64,000 bases of DNA. Source: Mariprofundus sp. NF. GTDB lineage: Bacteria > Pseudomonadota > Zetaproteobacteria > Mariprofundales > Mariprofundaceae. A model generated the notes under the pieces. That model searched no databases. It worked only from the letters and a program-made list of their open reading frames with translations, and was not told the origin of the DNA. This document shows positions 27,169-33,382 of this stretch, one piece after another. The stretch is from positions 248,001 through 312,000 of the forward strand of contig NZ_VWNC01000001.1 in assembly GCF_013387455.1 (NCBI RefSeq). Direction: 5' to 3'. The translations under genes were made by a program, and so were the position numbers. Numbering within the stretch: the first letter of the stretch is position 1; every line of letters begins with the position of its first letter.

Positions 27169-27813
27169 ATGGAAACACCTAAAAAATCAGCATTCTCAAA
27201 CGGCTTTGAACAGGTCTTATGGACATCCCGATGGGCGGTACTTCTCGCTGTGGTATGTAGTATTGGCGCTGCAATGATTATGTTTTATATCTCGGCAGTT
27301 GATACCTTTTATGCGGTAGATATGCTGAAAGAGTATTATCTGCTGGACTCTCCTGAGGCTCGAGGGGTGATGCGAGCAGAGGCAGTTGGTATGGTGGTCA
27401 AGGTGATCGATATCTTCCTACTGGCGATTGTATTGATGATTTTTGGCTTGGGCATGTATGAGCTCTACATTAGTAAGATTGACCATGCTTATGGAGAACA
27501 TGATACATCAGCTGAGCATATGCTTTCGGTGAATAATCTGGATGATCTGAAATCGCGCCTTGGTAAAGTGATTATGATGGTGCTGATTGTGAAGTTTTTC
27601 GAGATGGCGATTGGTATGGAGATTGATGGCATCAAGGATCTGATGATCTTCTCTGCAGGTATCCTGCTTATTGGTACAACGCTGTATGTGACTGAACGTG
27701 CTTCACGTAAAAAAGGTGAGTGGAAAACCCGCGCATCTGATCGCAGCGGTGTGCCTGACAAGCGTCGCGTAGAAGGCGGCGGTGGCGGCAGCAGGGAAGA
27801 TCGCCGCTCTTAG
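27169..27813 (+). CDS. UPF0114 (YqhA-like) membrane protein, copy 2, with Arg/Gly-rich tail
   Basis: A 214-residue paralogue of the preceding protein. It shares the SRWAVLLAV, DIFLLAIVLMIFGLGMYE and DLKSRLGKVIMMVLIVKFFE blocks almost exactly. It differs by a roughly 35-residue hydrophilic C-terminal extension rich in Arg, Gly and Ser (RRVEGGGGGSREDRRS) that copy 1 lacks. The tail is probably disordered and cytoplasmic. A strong terminator follows. Confidence 0.88.
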   Translation: METPKKSAFSNGFEQVLWTSRWAVLLAVVCSIGAAMIMFYISAVDTFYAVDMLKEYYLLDSPEARGVMRAEAVGMVVKVIDIFLLAIVLMIFGLGMYELYISKIDHAYGEHDTSAEHMLSVNNLDDLKSRLGKVIMMVLIVKFFEMAIGMEIDGIKDLMIFSAGILLIGTTLYVTERASRKKGEWKTRASDRSGVPDKRRVEGGGGGSREDRRS

Positions 27814-27846
27814 GATGTTTTAAGGCGATCCGAACTCATTTGAATC

Positions 27847-27877
27847 AAAGGCGTGCAGTTTACTGCACGCCTTTTTT
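27847..27877. terminator. Bidirectional intrinsic terminator
   Basis: A perfect 12-base-pair stem (27847-27858 with 27863-27874), loop TTTA, and a T-run on the plus strand; A residues on the left arm also give a T-run on the minus strand. It separates the convergent UPF0114 copy 2 and mrp. Confidence 0.9.
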
Positions 27878-27890
27878 ATTATTGGCGTAA

Positions 27891-28964
27891 TTAACCCTGA
27901 AAGGTGACTGGGATATCGATCTTGCGACTGTTTTGAATGCTGACCTTACGGGCAACATCTCCGGCCAGTTTTTGATAAATCGCGGCCTGTTCCGACTCCG
28001 GGAACGCGGCAACGATAGGGGTTCCTTCATCTGCTTTCTCACGGATTTTAATGTCCAGCGGGATATGGGCCAGCAGTTCGGTGTTGTACTCCTGACTCAG
28101 GCGCTCTGCGCCCCCTTCAGCAAAAATAGCACTGGATTCGCCGCAATGCGGGCAGATGAATTGACTCATGTTTTCAACAATGCCGAGTGCAGGCACACGC
28201 GCCTTGCGGAACATCTCAATGCCTTTACGGCAGTCGAGCAGGGCGATGTCCTGCGGTGTGGTCACCAACACTGCGCCTGTGACAGGCACCTTCTGGGTCA
28301 GGGTGAGTTGTGCATCGCCGGTTCCCGGCGGCATATCGACAAACAGGTAATCGAGTTCACCCCATGCCACATCGGTGAGTAGCTGGTTCAGGGCGCTGGC
28401 TACCATCGGGCCGCGCCAGATCATCGCTTGATTATCTTCAACCAGATAACCGATGGATATGGTTTTCACACCATAGTTCTCCAGCGGCTGGATGGTTTTG
28501 GTCTCATAATTGATCTCCGGCTTGTAACCGGCAAGCCCCATCATGCGAGGGATGGAGGGTCCATAGATATCGGCATCCAGCAGGCCAACTCGGGCACCAG
28601 TCTGGGCCATGGCAACGGCAAGGTTTACCGCTGTAGTTGATTTACCCACACCACCTTTGCCCGATGCGATGGCAACAATGTTGGCCACACCCGGGATATG
28701 ATCCTTGCTCTGAGCGGCTGTAGTCTTCGAACTCATGGTGATATCCACCTTCTCAATGCCCGGCAGTGCAGTTACTGCCGCATCAGCCTGAGAGCGGAAC
28801 TCCTCTTTAACAGGGCAGGCCGGGGTGGTCAGTTCAATCGTGAATGCAACGTGGCCACCGTCGATGGTGATGTTTTTTACAAAGCCAAGCGAGACAATGT
28901 CTTTCTTGAAATCAGGATCGATGATCACGGAGAGTGCTTTGAGGATGTCGGTTTCTGTGATCAT
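27891..28964 (-). CDS. Mrp/ApbC-family iron-sulfur cluster carrier ATPase
   Basis: A 357-residue Mrp protein. An N-terminal MIP18/DUF59 domain (about 1-90) is followed by a P-loop NTPase with deviant Walker A ASGKGGVGKSTTAVNLA near 105 and the CxxC pair in MSQFICPHCGESS that holds the bridging 4Fe-4S cluster in the dimer. It delivers Fe-S clusters to client proteins. CAGGAG precedes ATG 28964. It lies next to a region rich in Fe-S enzymes (sulfite reductase, APS reductase, radical SAM), a sensible client set. Confidence 0.93.
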   Translation of the reverse strand: MITETDILKALSVIIDPDFKKDIVSLGFVKNITIDGGHVAFTIELTTPACPVKEEFRSQADAAVTALPGIEKVDITMSSKTTAAQSKDHIPGVANIVAIASGKGGVGKSTTAVNLAVAMAQTGARVGLLDADIYGPSIPRMMGLAGYKPEINYETKTIQPLENYGVKTISIGYLVEDNQAMIWRGPMVASALNQLLTDVAWGELDYLFVDMPPGTGDAQLTLTQKVPVTGAVLVTTPQDIALLDCRKGIEMFRKARVPALGIVENMSQFICPHCGESSAIFAEGGAERLSQEYNTELLAHIPLDIKIREKADEGTPIVAAFPESEQAAIYQKLAGDVARKVSIQNSRKIDIPVTFQG

Positions 28965-28999
28965 GAGGGCTCCTGATGGTTAAAGGCAATGCAGGCGGC

Positions 29000-29028
29000 A
29001 TCGTGTGAATCCCCGTTAGATGTGTCAA
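29000..29028 (-). promoter_or_regulatory. Candidate promoter for mrp
   Basis: Minus strand: a perfect -35 TTGACA (29028-29023), 17-base spacer and a weak -10 CACGAT (29005-29000). The transcript would start near 28993, giving a short leader with the mrp ribosome site. Confidence 0.4.
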
Positions 29029-29068
29029 GAACTGGGCTTTTACGGGTAAACAGGGAGTAGAAGCAGAA

Positions 29069-29134
29069 CGCCCCGCCCGGATGAACCGAACGGGGCGCTG
29101 CCGCGTCTTAAGTATAGGGAGGGGAAAGACGCGG
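29069..29134. other. Two adjacent GC-rich hairpins of unknown role
   Basis: Stems 29069-29075/29091-29097 (7 pairs) and 29101-29108/29127-29134 (8 pairs, perfect) stand back to back in the 536-base gap between mrp and the threonine-synthase-like gene. Neither is followed by a convincing T-run. They lie upstream of both neighbouring promoters, so they may mark a small RNA or the end of an unseen transcript. I see no ORF. Confidence 0.4.
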
Positions 29135-29208
29135 CTCGAGAGGACAAATCTCAGGCAAACACCTAACGATAATGTGGGTATATGTCAAACAGTGGTGAAC
29201 AACAACGC

Positions 29209-29236
29209 TTGCCTTTTGTGAAAGTGACATGATAAT
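29209..29236 (+). promoter_or_regulatory. Promoter of the SAM-riboswitch operon
   Basis: TTGCCT (29209-29214), 16-base spacer, GATAAT (29231-29236). Transcription would begin near 29243, about 16 bases before the riboswitch aptamer. Confidence 0.6.
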
Positions 29237-29258
29237 TCGCCGCTACATATTTTGATCC

Positions 29259-29395
29259 GGCTTTATCCAGAGCGGTGGAGGGTTACAGGCCCTGTGAAAC
29301 TGCGGCAACCGGCCAAGAGATATCTTTGATAACTTTTGGAGAATGGTGCCAATGCCTGCCCGATGTGAGTAATCACGGAGGGAGCGATGATGGCG
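29259..29395 (+). promoter_or_regulatory. SAM-I (S-box) riboswitch aptamer
   Basis: The sequence follows the S-box consensus in order: TTATCCAGAGCGGTGGAGGG, a short P2 loop, GGCCCTGTGAAACTGCGGCAAC, then GGTGCCAATGCCTGCC, and GGAGGGAGCGATGATGG closing helix P1. S-box RNAs bind S-adenosylmethionine and usually end transcription when SAM is abundant. A hairpin (29408-29414/29419-29425) and a terminator stem follow, completing an expression platform. It sits 106 bases before the threonine-synthase-family start codon, so the genes downstream should be switched on by methionine/SAM shortage. I could not run a covariance search. Confidence 0.88.
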
Positions 29396-29434
29396 GGTTG
29401 TTCGTAAAGGGCATTCCTATGCCCTATGCATGAC

Positions 29435-29464
29435 AACCTTCGCATCTATCGCGGAGGTTTTTTT
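29435..29464 (+). terminator. Riboswitch-controlled intrinsic terminator
   Basis: Stem 29435-29443 with 29451-29459 (nine pairs including one G-U), loop ATCTATC, followed by seven T. It lies between the SAM aptamer and the ribosome site ACGGAGT near 29488. Confidence 0.8.
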
Positions 29465-29500
29465 ATTTCTGGATGCGCCTGAAAAAACGGAGTATCTATA

Positions 29501-30751
29501 ATGAGTGAAAGTATCGTTCGAGCGTTGAAATGTCGTGAATGCGGGCAGGAGTATCCGATTGAGCCTACGCATGTATGCGAGTTCTGCTTTGGCCCGCTTG
29601 AAGTGGCCTACGATTATCACAAGCTGGAGGGTAAATTTACCCGTGAGCTGATCGAGTCTCGTCCGCAGACCATGTGGCGCTATAAAGAGCTGCTGCCGAT
29701 TGATGGTGAGCCAACTGTCGGTGCACAAAATGGTTTTACACCGCTTGTTCGTGCAAAGCGTCTTGAAAAAGTGCTTGGTGTTAAAGAGCTCTATATCAAG
29801 AACGATTCAGTCTGCTATCCAACCCTCTCCTTTAAAGATCGCGTGGTTTCCGTGGCCCTCTCCAAAGCTGTTGAGTTTGGTTTTACCACAGTGGCCTGTG
29901 CCTCTACCGGCAACTTGGCCGGTTCGGTTGCCGCTAATGCGGCCGCAGCAGGGTTGGAGTCCTACGTATTTATTCCACATGATCTGGAGCAGGGCAAGGT
30001 GCTCGGTGCGGGTATCTTCGGCACCAATATCATTGGCATCAAAGGTAAATATGACGATGTGAATCGTCTCTGTTCTGAAGTGGCCGGCAAATATGGCTGG
30101 GCCTTTGTGAATGTGAATGTGCGTCCGTTTTATGCTGAAGGCTCCAAGTCGCTGGCTTATGAGGTGATGGAGCAGCTGGGCTGGAAAGCACCGAAACATG
30201 TGGTTGTGCCGATGGCATCCGGTTCGCTCTGCACCAAGGTGGATAAGGCGATCAAGGAGTTCATCAAGCTTGGTCTGATCGAAGACAATGGCACCGCGGT
30301 CTATGGTGCGCAGGCGACAGGCTGCTCACCGATCTCCAAATCTGTGAAAGATGGAACCGATATGATCCATCCTGTGCATGCCGATACGATCGCCAAATCA
30401 CTGGCTATCGGTAACCCTGCTGACGGCTTCTACGCTAATCGCGTTATTAATGAGTCTGGCGGCTGGGCTGAAGATATCTCTGATGAAGAGGTGGTGGCTG
30501 CCATGAAGCTGCTGGCTGAGACTGAAGGCATCTTTGCCGAAACTGCAGGCGGTGTAACGCTGGGCTGTGCAATGAAGATGATTGAGTCCGGAAAATTGCC
30601 TCGCGATGAGTCCATTGTACTCTGCATTACAGGCAACGGCCTGAAGACTCAGGAAGCGATAGTGGATGCGATCACCAAACCGCGTATTATCAACGCCAGT
30701 TTAAAAGAGTTTGATCTGTTGGCGGAAGCTGACGGCGTGGCTGACGCATAA
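29501..30751 (+). CDS. thrC: Threonine synthase family PLP enzyme under SAM riboswitch
   Basis: A 416-residue fold-type II PLP enzyme. An N-terminal zinc ribbon CRECGQEYP...HVCEFCFGPLE (9-32) precedes the catalytic domain; the PLP lysine is in YPTLSFKDRVVSVAL near 109, and phosphate-binding ASTGNLAGSVAA near 138. These match threonine synthases, which turn O-phosphohomoserine into threonine. However, it is the first gene after a SAM-I riboswitch and directly precedes a sulfur-carrier gene and a NIL-domain gene, a context of methionine rather than threonine synthesis. It may be a true ThrC whose expression affects the homoserine branch point, or a paralogue that adds sulfur to phosphohomoserine to make homocysteine. 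Sequence alone does not separate these. Confidence 0.85.
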   Translation: MSESIVRALKCRECGQEYPIEPTHVCEFCFGPLEVAYDYHKLEGKFTRELIESRPQTMWRYKELLPIDGEPTVGAQNGFTPLVRAKRLEKVLGVKELYIKNDSVCYPTLSFKDRVVSVALSKAVEFGFTTVACASTGNLAGSVAANAAAAGLESYVFIPHDLEQGKVLGAGIFGTNIIGIKGKYDDVNRLCSEVAGKYGWAFVNVNVRPFYAEGSKSLAYEVMEQLGWKAPKHVVVPMASGSLCTKVDKAIKEFIKLGLIEDNGTAVYGAQATGCSPISKSVKDGTDMIHPVHADTIAKSLAIGNPADGFYANRVINESGGWAEDISDEEVVAAMKLLAETEGIFAETAGGVTLGCAMKMIESGKLPRDESIVLCITGNGLKTQEAIVDAITKPRIINASLKEFDLLAEADGVADA

Positions 30752-30786
30752 ATTTATTAAGATTTTATTTGTAACAGGAGAGAGAA

Positions 30787-31065
30787 ATGAGTGTATCTGT
30801 ACGTATTCCAACCCCGCTGCGTAAGCTGACTGCTGGCGCTGATGAAGTGACCGTCGATGGCGCAACTGTCGGTGATGTGATTGAAAGCCTCGAGGCTGCA
30901 CATCCCGGCCTGAAAGAGCGCCTGTGTGATGATGCCGGTGAAATCCGCCGCTTTGTAAATGTTTATGTGAACGACGAAGATGTTCGTTTTCTTGAAGGTC
31001 GCGCTACTGCTCTGAAAGATGGTGATGAGCTCTCCATCGTTCCGGCCATTGCAGGCGGCTGCTAA
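30787..31065 (+). CDS. ThiS/MoaD/CysO-type sulfur carrier protein ending Gly-Gly-Cys
   Basis: A 92-residue ubiquitin-like sulfur carrier: [20 protein letters not shown] start, [33 protein letters not shown] and the tail [15 protein letters not shown]. Carriers of this group are adenylated and thiocarboxylated on a terminal Gly-Gly. Here one extra residue, Cys, follows Gly-Gly, so either it is trimmed by a protease (as HcyS-Ala is by HcyD in Wolinella) or the Cys has a role of its own. AGGAGAG precedes ATG 30787. The adenylyltransferase is encoded at 32458-33279 and the sulfide source at 33383-35725 in the same island. The next gene starts directly after the stop. Confidence 0.9.
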   Translation: MSVSVRIPTPLRKLTAGADEVTVDGATVGDVIESLEAAHPGLKERLCDDAGEIRRFVNVYVNDEDVRFLEGRATALKDGDELSIVPAIAGGC

Positions 31066-31305
31066 ATGAAATTCCGTGTTTATCTGACCTTTGACGAGGC
31101 GACCGTTCGTGCTCCGATTATCTGGCAGCTGGGCAAAGAGTTTGATCTGATTACCAATATCCGCACGGCTGAGGTGAGGGATCATATGGGTCTTGTCGGC
31201 CTTGAGCTTGAAGGCAACAACGATGTGATCGATGCCGCGGTGAAGTGGCTGGGTGAGCAGGGTGTTCAGGTTGACCCGATTGAACAGAGCATCATAGAGG
31301 GCTAG
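31066..31305 (+). CDS. NIL-domain protein
   Basis: A 79-residue stand-alone NIL domain (KFRVYLTFDEATVRAPIIWQ, then the DHMGLVGLELEG motif near 45). NIL domains occur at the C-terminus of the methionine transporter ATPase MetN, where they sense methionine, and in ferredoxin fusions linked to homocysteine synthesis. The stop of the sulfur-carrier gene directly abuts its ATG, so the pair is coupled. A small ligand-sensing or partner role in sulfur transfer is likely. Confidence 0.88.
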   Translation: MKFRVYLTFDEATVRAPIIWQLGKEFDLITNIRTAEVRDHMGLVGLELEGNNDVIDAAVKWLGEQGVQVDPIEQSIIEG

Positions 31306-31306
31306 G

Positions 31307-31409
31307 AACCACTAAGACACAGAGGCACAAAGAAAACCAATCTTGATATTTACTTTGTGTCTTCGTGCCTTTGTGGCGAAAAAATCTCTGGTGAGAAGTT
31401 TGTGGTGAA
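31307..31409. repeat. Palindromic degenerate-heptamer repeat (copy 1)
   Basis: Left arm near 31308-31331 (CCACTAAGACACAGAGGCAC and on) and right arm near 31350-31382 are inverted copies, about 19 of 24 matching. It belongs with copies at 33289, 40048 and 59629. It fills the gap between the NIL and cysK genes and would fold into a long hairpin in the mRNA. Confidence 0.75.
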
Positions 31410-31423
31410 GATAGGAGTTTGAA

Positions 31424-32356
31424 ATGGCAATTTTTAATAATGCTGCAGAAGCAATTGGTAATACCCCGCTGGTTCGTCTGAACCGGATCGGTGCTGATAG
31501 TGGTGCTGAAATTGTGGCCAAGCTGGAGTTTTTTAATCCGCTGAATTCGGTGAAAGATCGTATTGGTAAAGCGATGATCGAAGCGGCCGAGGCTGATGGA
31601 CGCCTTAAAGCCGGTGGTCTGATTGTTGAGCCGACCAGTGGCAATACCGGTATTGCTCTGGCCTTTGTGGCTCGTGCCAAGGGTTACCGCTGTATCCTGA
31701 CGATGCCTGAGTCGATGAGTCTGGAGCGCCGTAAGCTTCTTAAGCTACTGGGTGCCGAGCTTGTGCTTACGCCTGCAGAGAAGGGCATGAAGGGTGCAAT
31801 TGCCAAGGCTGAAGAGATTGCCTCGACTACTGAAGGCGCATTCCTGCCTCAGCAGTTTGAAAACCCTGCCAACCCTGAGATTCACCGCAAAACCACGGCT
31901 CAGGAGATCTGGTCTGACTGTGATGGCAACGTTGATGCGATTGTTGCAGGCGTCGGCACCGGCGGCACGATCACCGGAGTTGCAGAGGTGCTCAAGCAGC
32001 GCAATCCGAATTTTAAGGCAATTGCCGTTGAGCCTGCTGATTCACCCGTGATTTCAGGTGAAGCGCCCGGCCCTCATAAAATTCAGGGTATCGGCGCAGG
32101 TTTTATTCCGAAGAACCTGAACGTCGATATTATTGATGGTATTGAGAAGGTCACCAATGATGAGGCCTTCGAGATGGCTCGCCGTCTTGCTGCTGAAGAG
32201 GGTATTCCCGGTGGCATCTCATCCGGTGCAGCCGTAATGGCTGCAGTACGTGTAGCCAGCAAGCCTGAGATGAAGGGTAAGCGTATCGTGGTAATTCTGC
32301 CATCCATGGCTGAGCGTTATATGTCCACCGACCTGTTCAAAGGCATCGAAGTTTGA
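31424..32356 (+). CDS. cysK: Cysteine synthase (O-acetylserine sulfhydrylase)
   Basis: A 310-residue PLP enzyme with PLP-lysine motif [16 protein letters not shown] (Lys near 44), [12 protein letters not shown] near 69, and [15 protein letters not shown] near 178. It makes cysteine from O-acetylserine and sulfide. Because a ThiS-like carrier and its adenylyltransferase flank it, a thiocarboxylate-using CysM role, as in Mycobacterium, is possible; length and motifs fit CysK or CysM. It is bounded on both sides by palindromic repeats within one co-directional gene series. Confidence 0.93.
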   Translation: MAIFNNAAEAIGNTPLVRLNRIGADSGAEIVAKLEFFNPLNSVKDRIGKAMIEAAEADGRLKAGGLIVEPTSGNTGIALAFVARAKGYRCILTMPESMSLERRKLLKLLGAELVLTPAEKGMKGAIAKAEEIASTTEGAFLPQQFENPANPEIHRKTTAQEIWSDCDGNVDAIVAGVGTGGTITGVAEVLKQRNPNFKAIAVEPADSPVISGEAPGPHKIQGIGAGFIPKNLNVDIIDGIEKVTNDEAFEMARRLAAEEGIPGGISSGAAVMAAVRVASKPEMKGKRIVVILPSMAERYMSTDLFKGIEV

Positions 32357-32363
32357 TTTTTTT

Positions 32364-32447
32364 GTGAGGTGTCAGGGGTAAGGCGCCAGGTGTAGCTGTT
32401 GGTTGCGCTTACGCCCTACCCTTTACTCCTCACTCCTTACTCCTCAC
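32364..32447. repeat. Palindromic repeat of a second type (GGAGTAAG-like units)
   Basis: Left arm 32364-32390 (GTGAGGTGTCAGGGGTAAGG and on) and right arm 32412-32447 (ending CTCCTTACTCCTCAC) are degenerate inverted copies built of short units. It lies between cysK and the MoeB-type gene. A related half-unit run (CCCCTGACCCCTGACCC) occurs at 43127-43143. Confidence 0.65.
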
Positions 32448-32457
32448 GAGGTTATTC

Positions 32458-33279
32458 ATGATTGATTTTACAGAAGCACAGATCGAGCGCTATTCGCGCC
32501 ATATTATTTTGCCGGAAGTCGGTGCCGAGGGGCAGAGCAAGCTGCTTGAGTCCAAGGTGTTCATGATCGGTGCAGGTGGGCTGGGTTCGCCCGTCGCCTA
32601 TTATCTGGCTGCCGCCGGTGTCGGCACCATTGGTATCGCCGATGCTGACGTGGTGGATTCGTCCAACCTGCAGCGCCAGATTATTCATAATCAGGACCGC
32701 ATTGGCATGCCCAAGGTGGAGAGTGCGCGTGAGACAATGCAGGCGCTGAACCCGGATGTGAAGGTCAATACCTACAACTATTTTGTTACCGAAGATAATA
32801 TTCGCGACATTATTCGCGACTATGATCTGGTGATTGATGGCTGTGATAATTTCCCGACCCGTTTCCTGGTCAATGATGCCTGTTACATGGAGAAGATTCC
32901 GCTGATTTCCGGTGCAATGTTCCGCTTTGAAGGGCAGGTGGCGACATTCAAACCACATCAGGTGAAAGGCGCACCTTGCTATCGCTGCCTCTATCCTGAG
33001 CCACCACCGGCAGGTCTGGTTCCATCATGCTCCGAAGCGGGAATCTTAGGTGCCCTGGCCGGTGCTGTGGGCACCATTCAGGCCGTTGAAGCGGTGAAAG
33101 AGTTGCTTGGTATCGGCGATTCTCTGGCCGGTAAGCTGATGGTTTTCGATGCACTGCGTATGGAGTGGAAGAAGCTGAAGCTGCGTAAGGATCCGGGTTG
33201 CCCGCTATGCGGTGATAATCCAACCATTACAGAGCTGGCTACCTATGAGCAGGCTTGTGAATTGAAGTTTGGTGAGTAG
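32458..33279 (+). CDS. MoeB/ThiF/HesA-type adenylyltransferase for the sulfur carrier
   Basis: A 273-residue E1-like enzyme. Visible: the N-terminal IERYSRHIILPEVG, ATP-binding VFMIGAGGLGSPVAYYLAAA near 37-56, DGCDNFPTRFLVND, the Cys in APCYRCLYPEPPPAG, and the zinc-binding CYRC...CPLCG pair. It activates a carrier's C-terminal glycine as acyl-adenylate for sulfide transfer. The ThiS-like carrier two genes upstream is the obvious substrate; no moaA, moaC, moaE or thiazole genes are nearby, so molybdopterin or thiamine synthesis is a less likely sole role. There is no fused rhodanese domain. Confidence 0.92.
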   Translation: MIDFTEAQIERYSRHIILPEVGAEGQSKLLESKVFMIGAGGLGSPVAYYLAAAGVGTIGIADADVVDSSNLQRQIIHNQDRIGMPKVESARETMQALNPDVKVNTYNYFVTEDNIRDIIRDYDLVIDGCDNFPTRFLVNDACYMEKIPLISGAMFRFEGQVATFKPHQVKGAPCYRCLYPEPPPAGLVPSCSEAGILGALAGAVGTIQAVEAVKELLGIGDSLAGKLMVFDALRMEWKKLKLRKDPGCPLCGDNPTITELATYEQACELKFGE

Positions 33280-33288
33280 ATATTTTAT

Positions 33289-33368
33289 TACCGCAGAGGA
33301 CGCAGAGGACGCAGAGGAAACCAGAAACAGGTTTATTTCTTCGTGTACTCTGTGTTCTTCGTGGTGAG
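33289..33368. repeat. Palindromic degenerate-heptamer repeat (copy 2)
   Basis: Left arm 33289-33318 is three tandem units of GCAGAGGAC type; right arm 33337-33368 (CTTCGTG..CTCTGTG..CTTCGTGGTGAG) is its inverted degenerate copy. It fills the gap between the MoeB-type and sulfite reductase genes. Confidence 0.75.
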
Positions 33369-33382
33369 TCTGAGGTTATAAA

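Noticed and set aside
29137-29172. CGAGAGG...CTCAGGCAAA resembles part of a glycine riboswitch
   Set aside because: Only a short stretch matches; the rest of the aptamer consensus is missing and neither neighbour is a glycine gene.
33289-33318. Tandem GCAGAGGAC units as a CRISPR array
   Set aside because: Units are adjacent with no spacers and form one arm of a palindrome; no cas genes.
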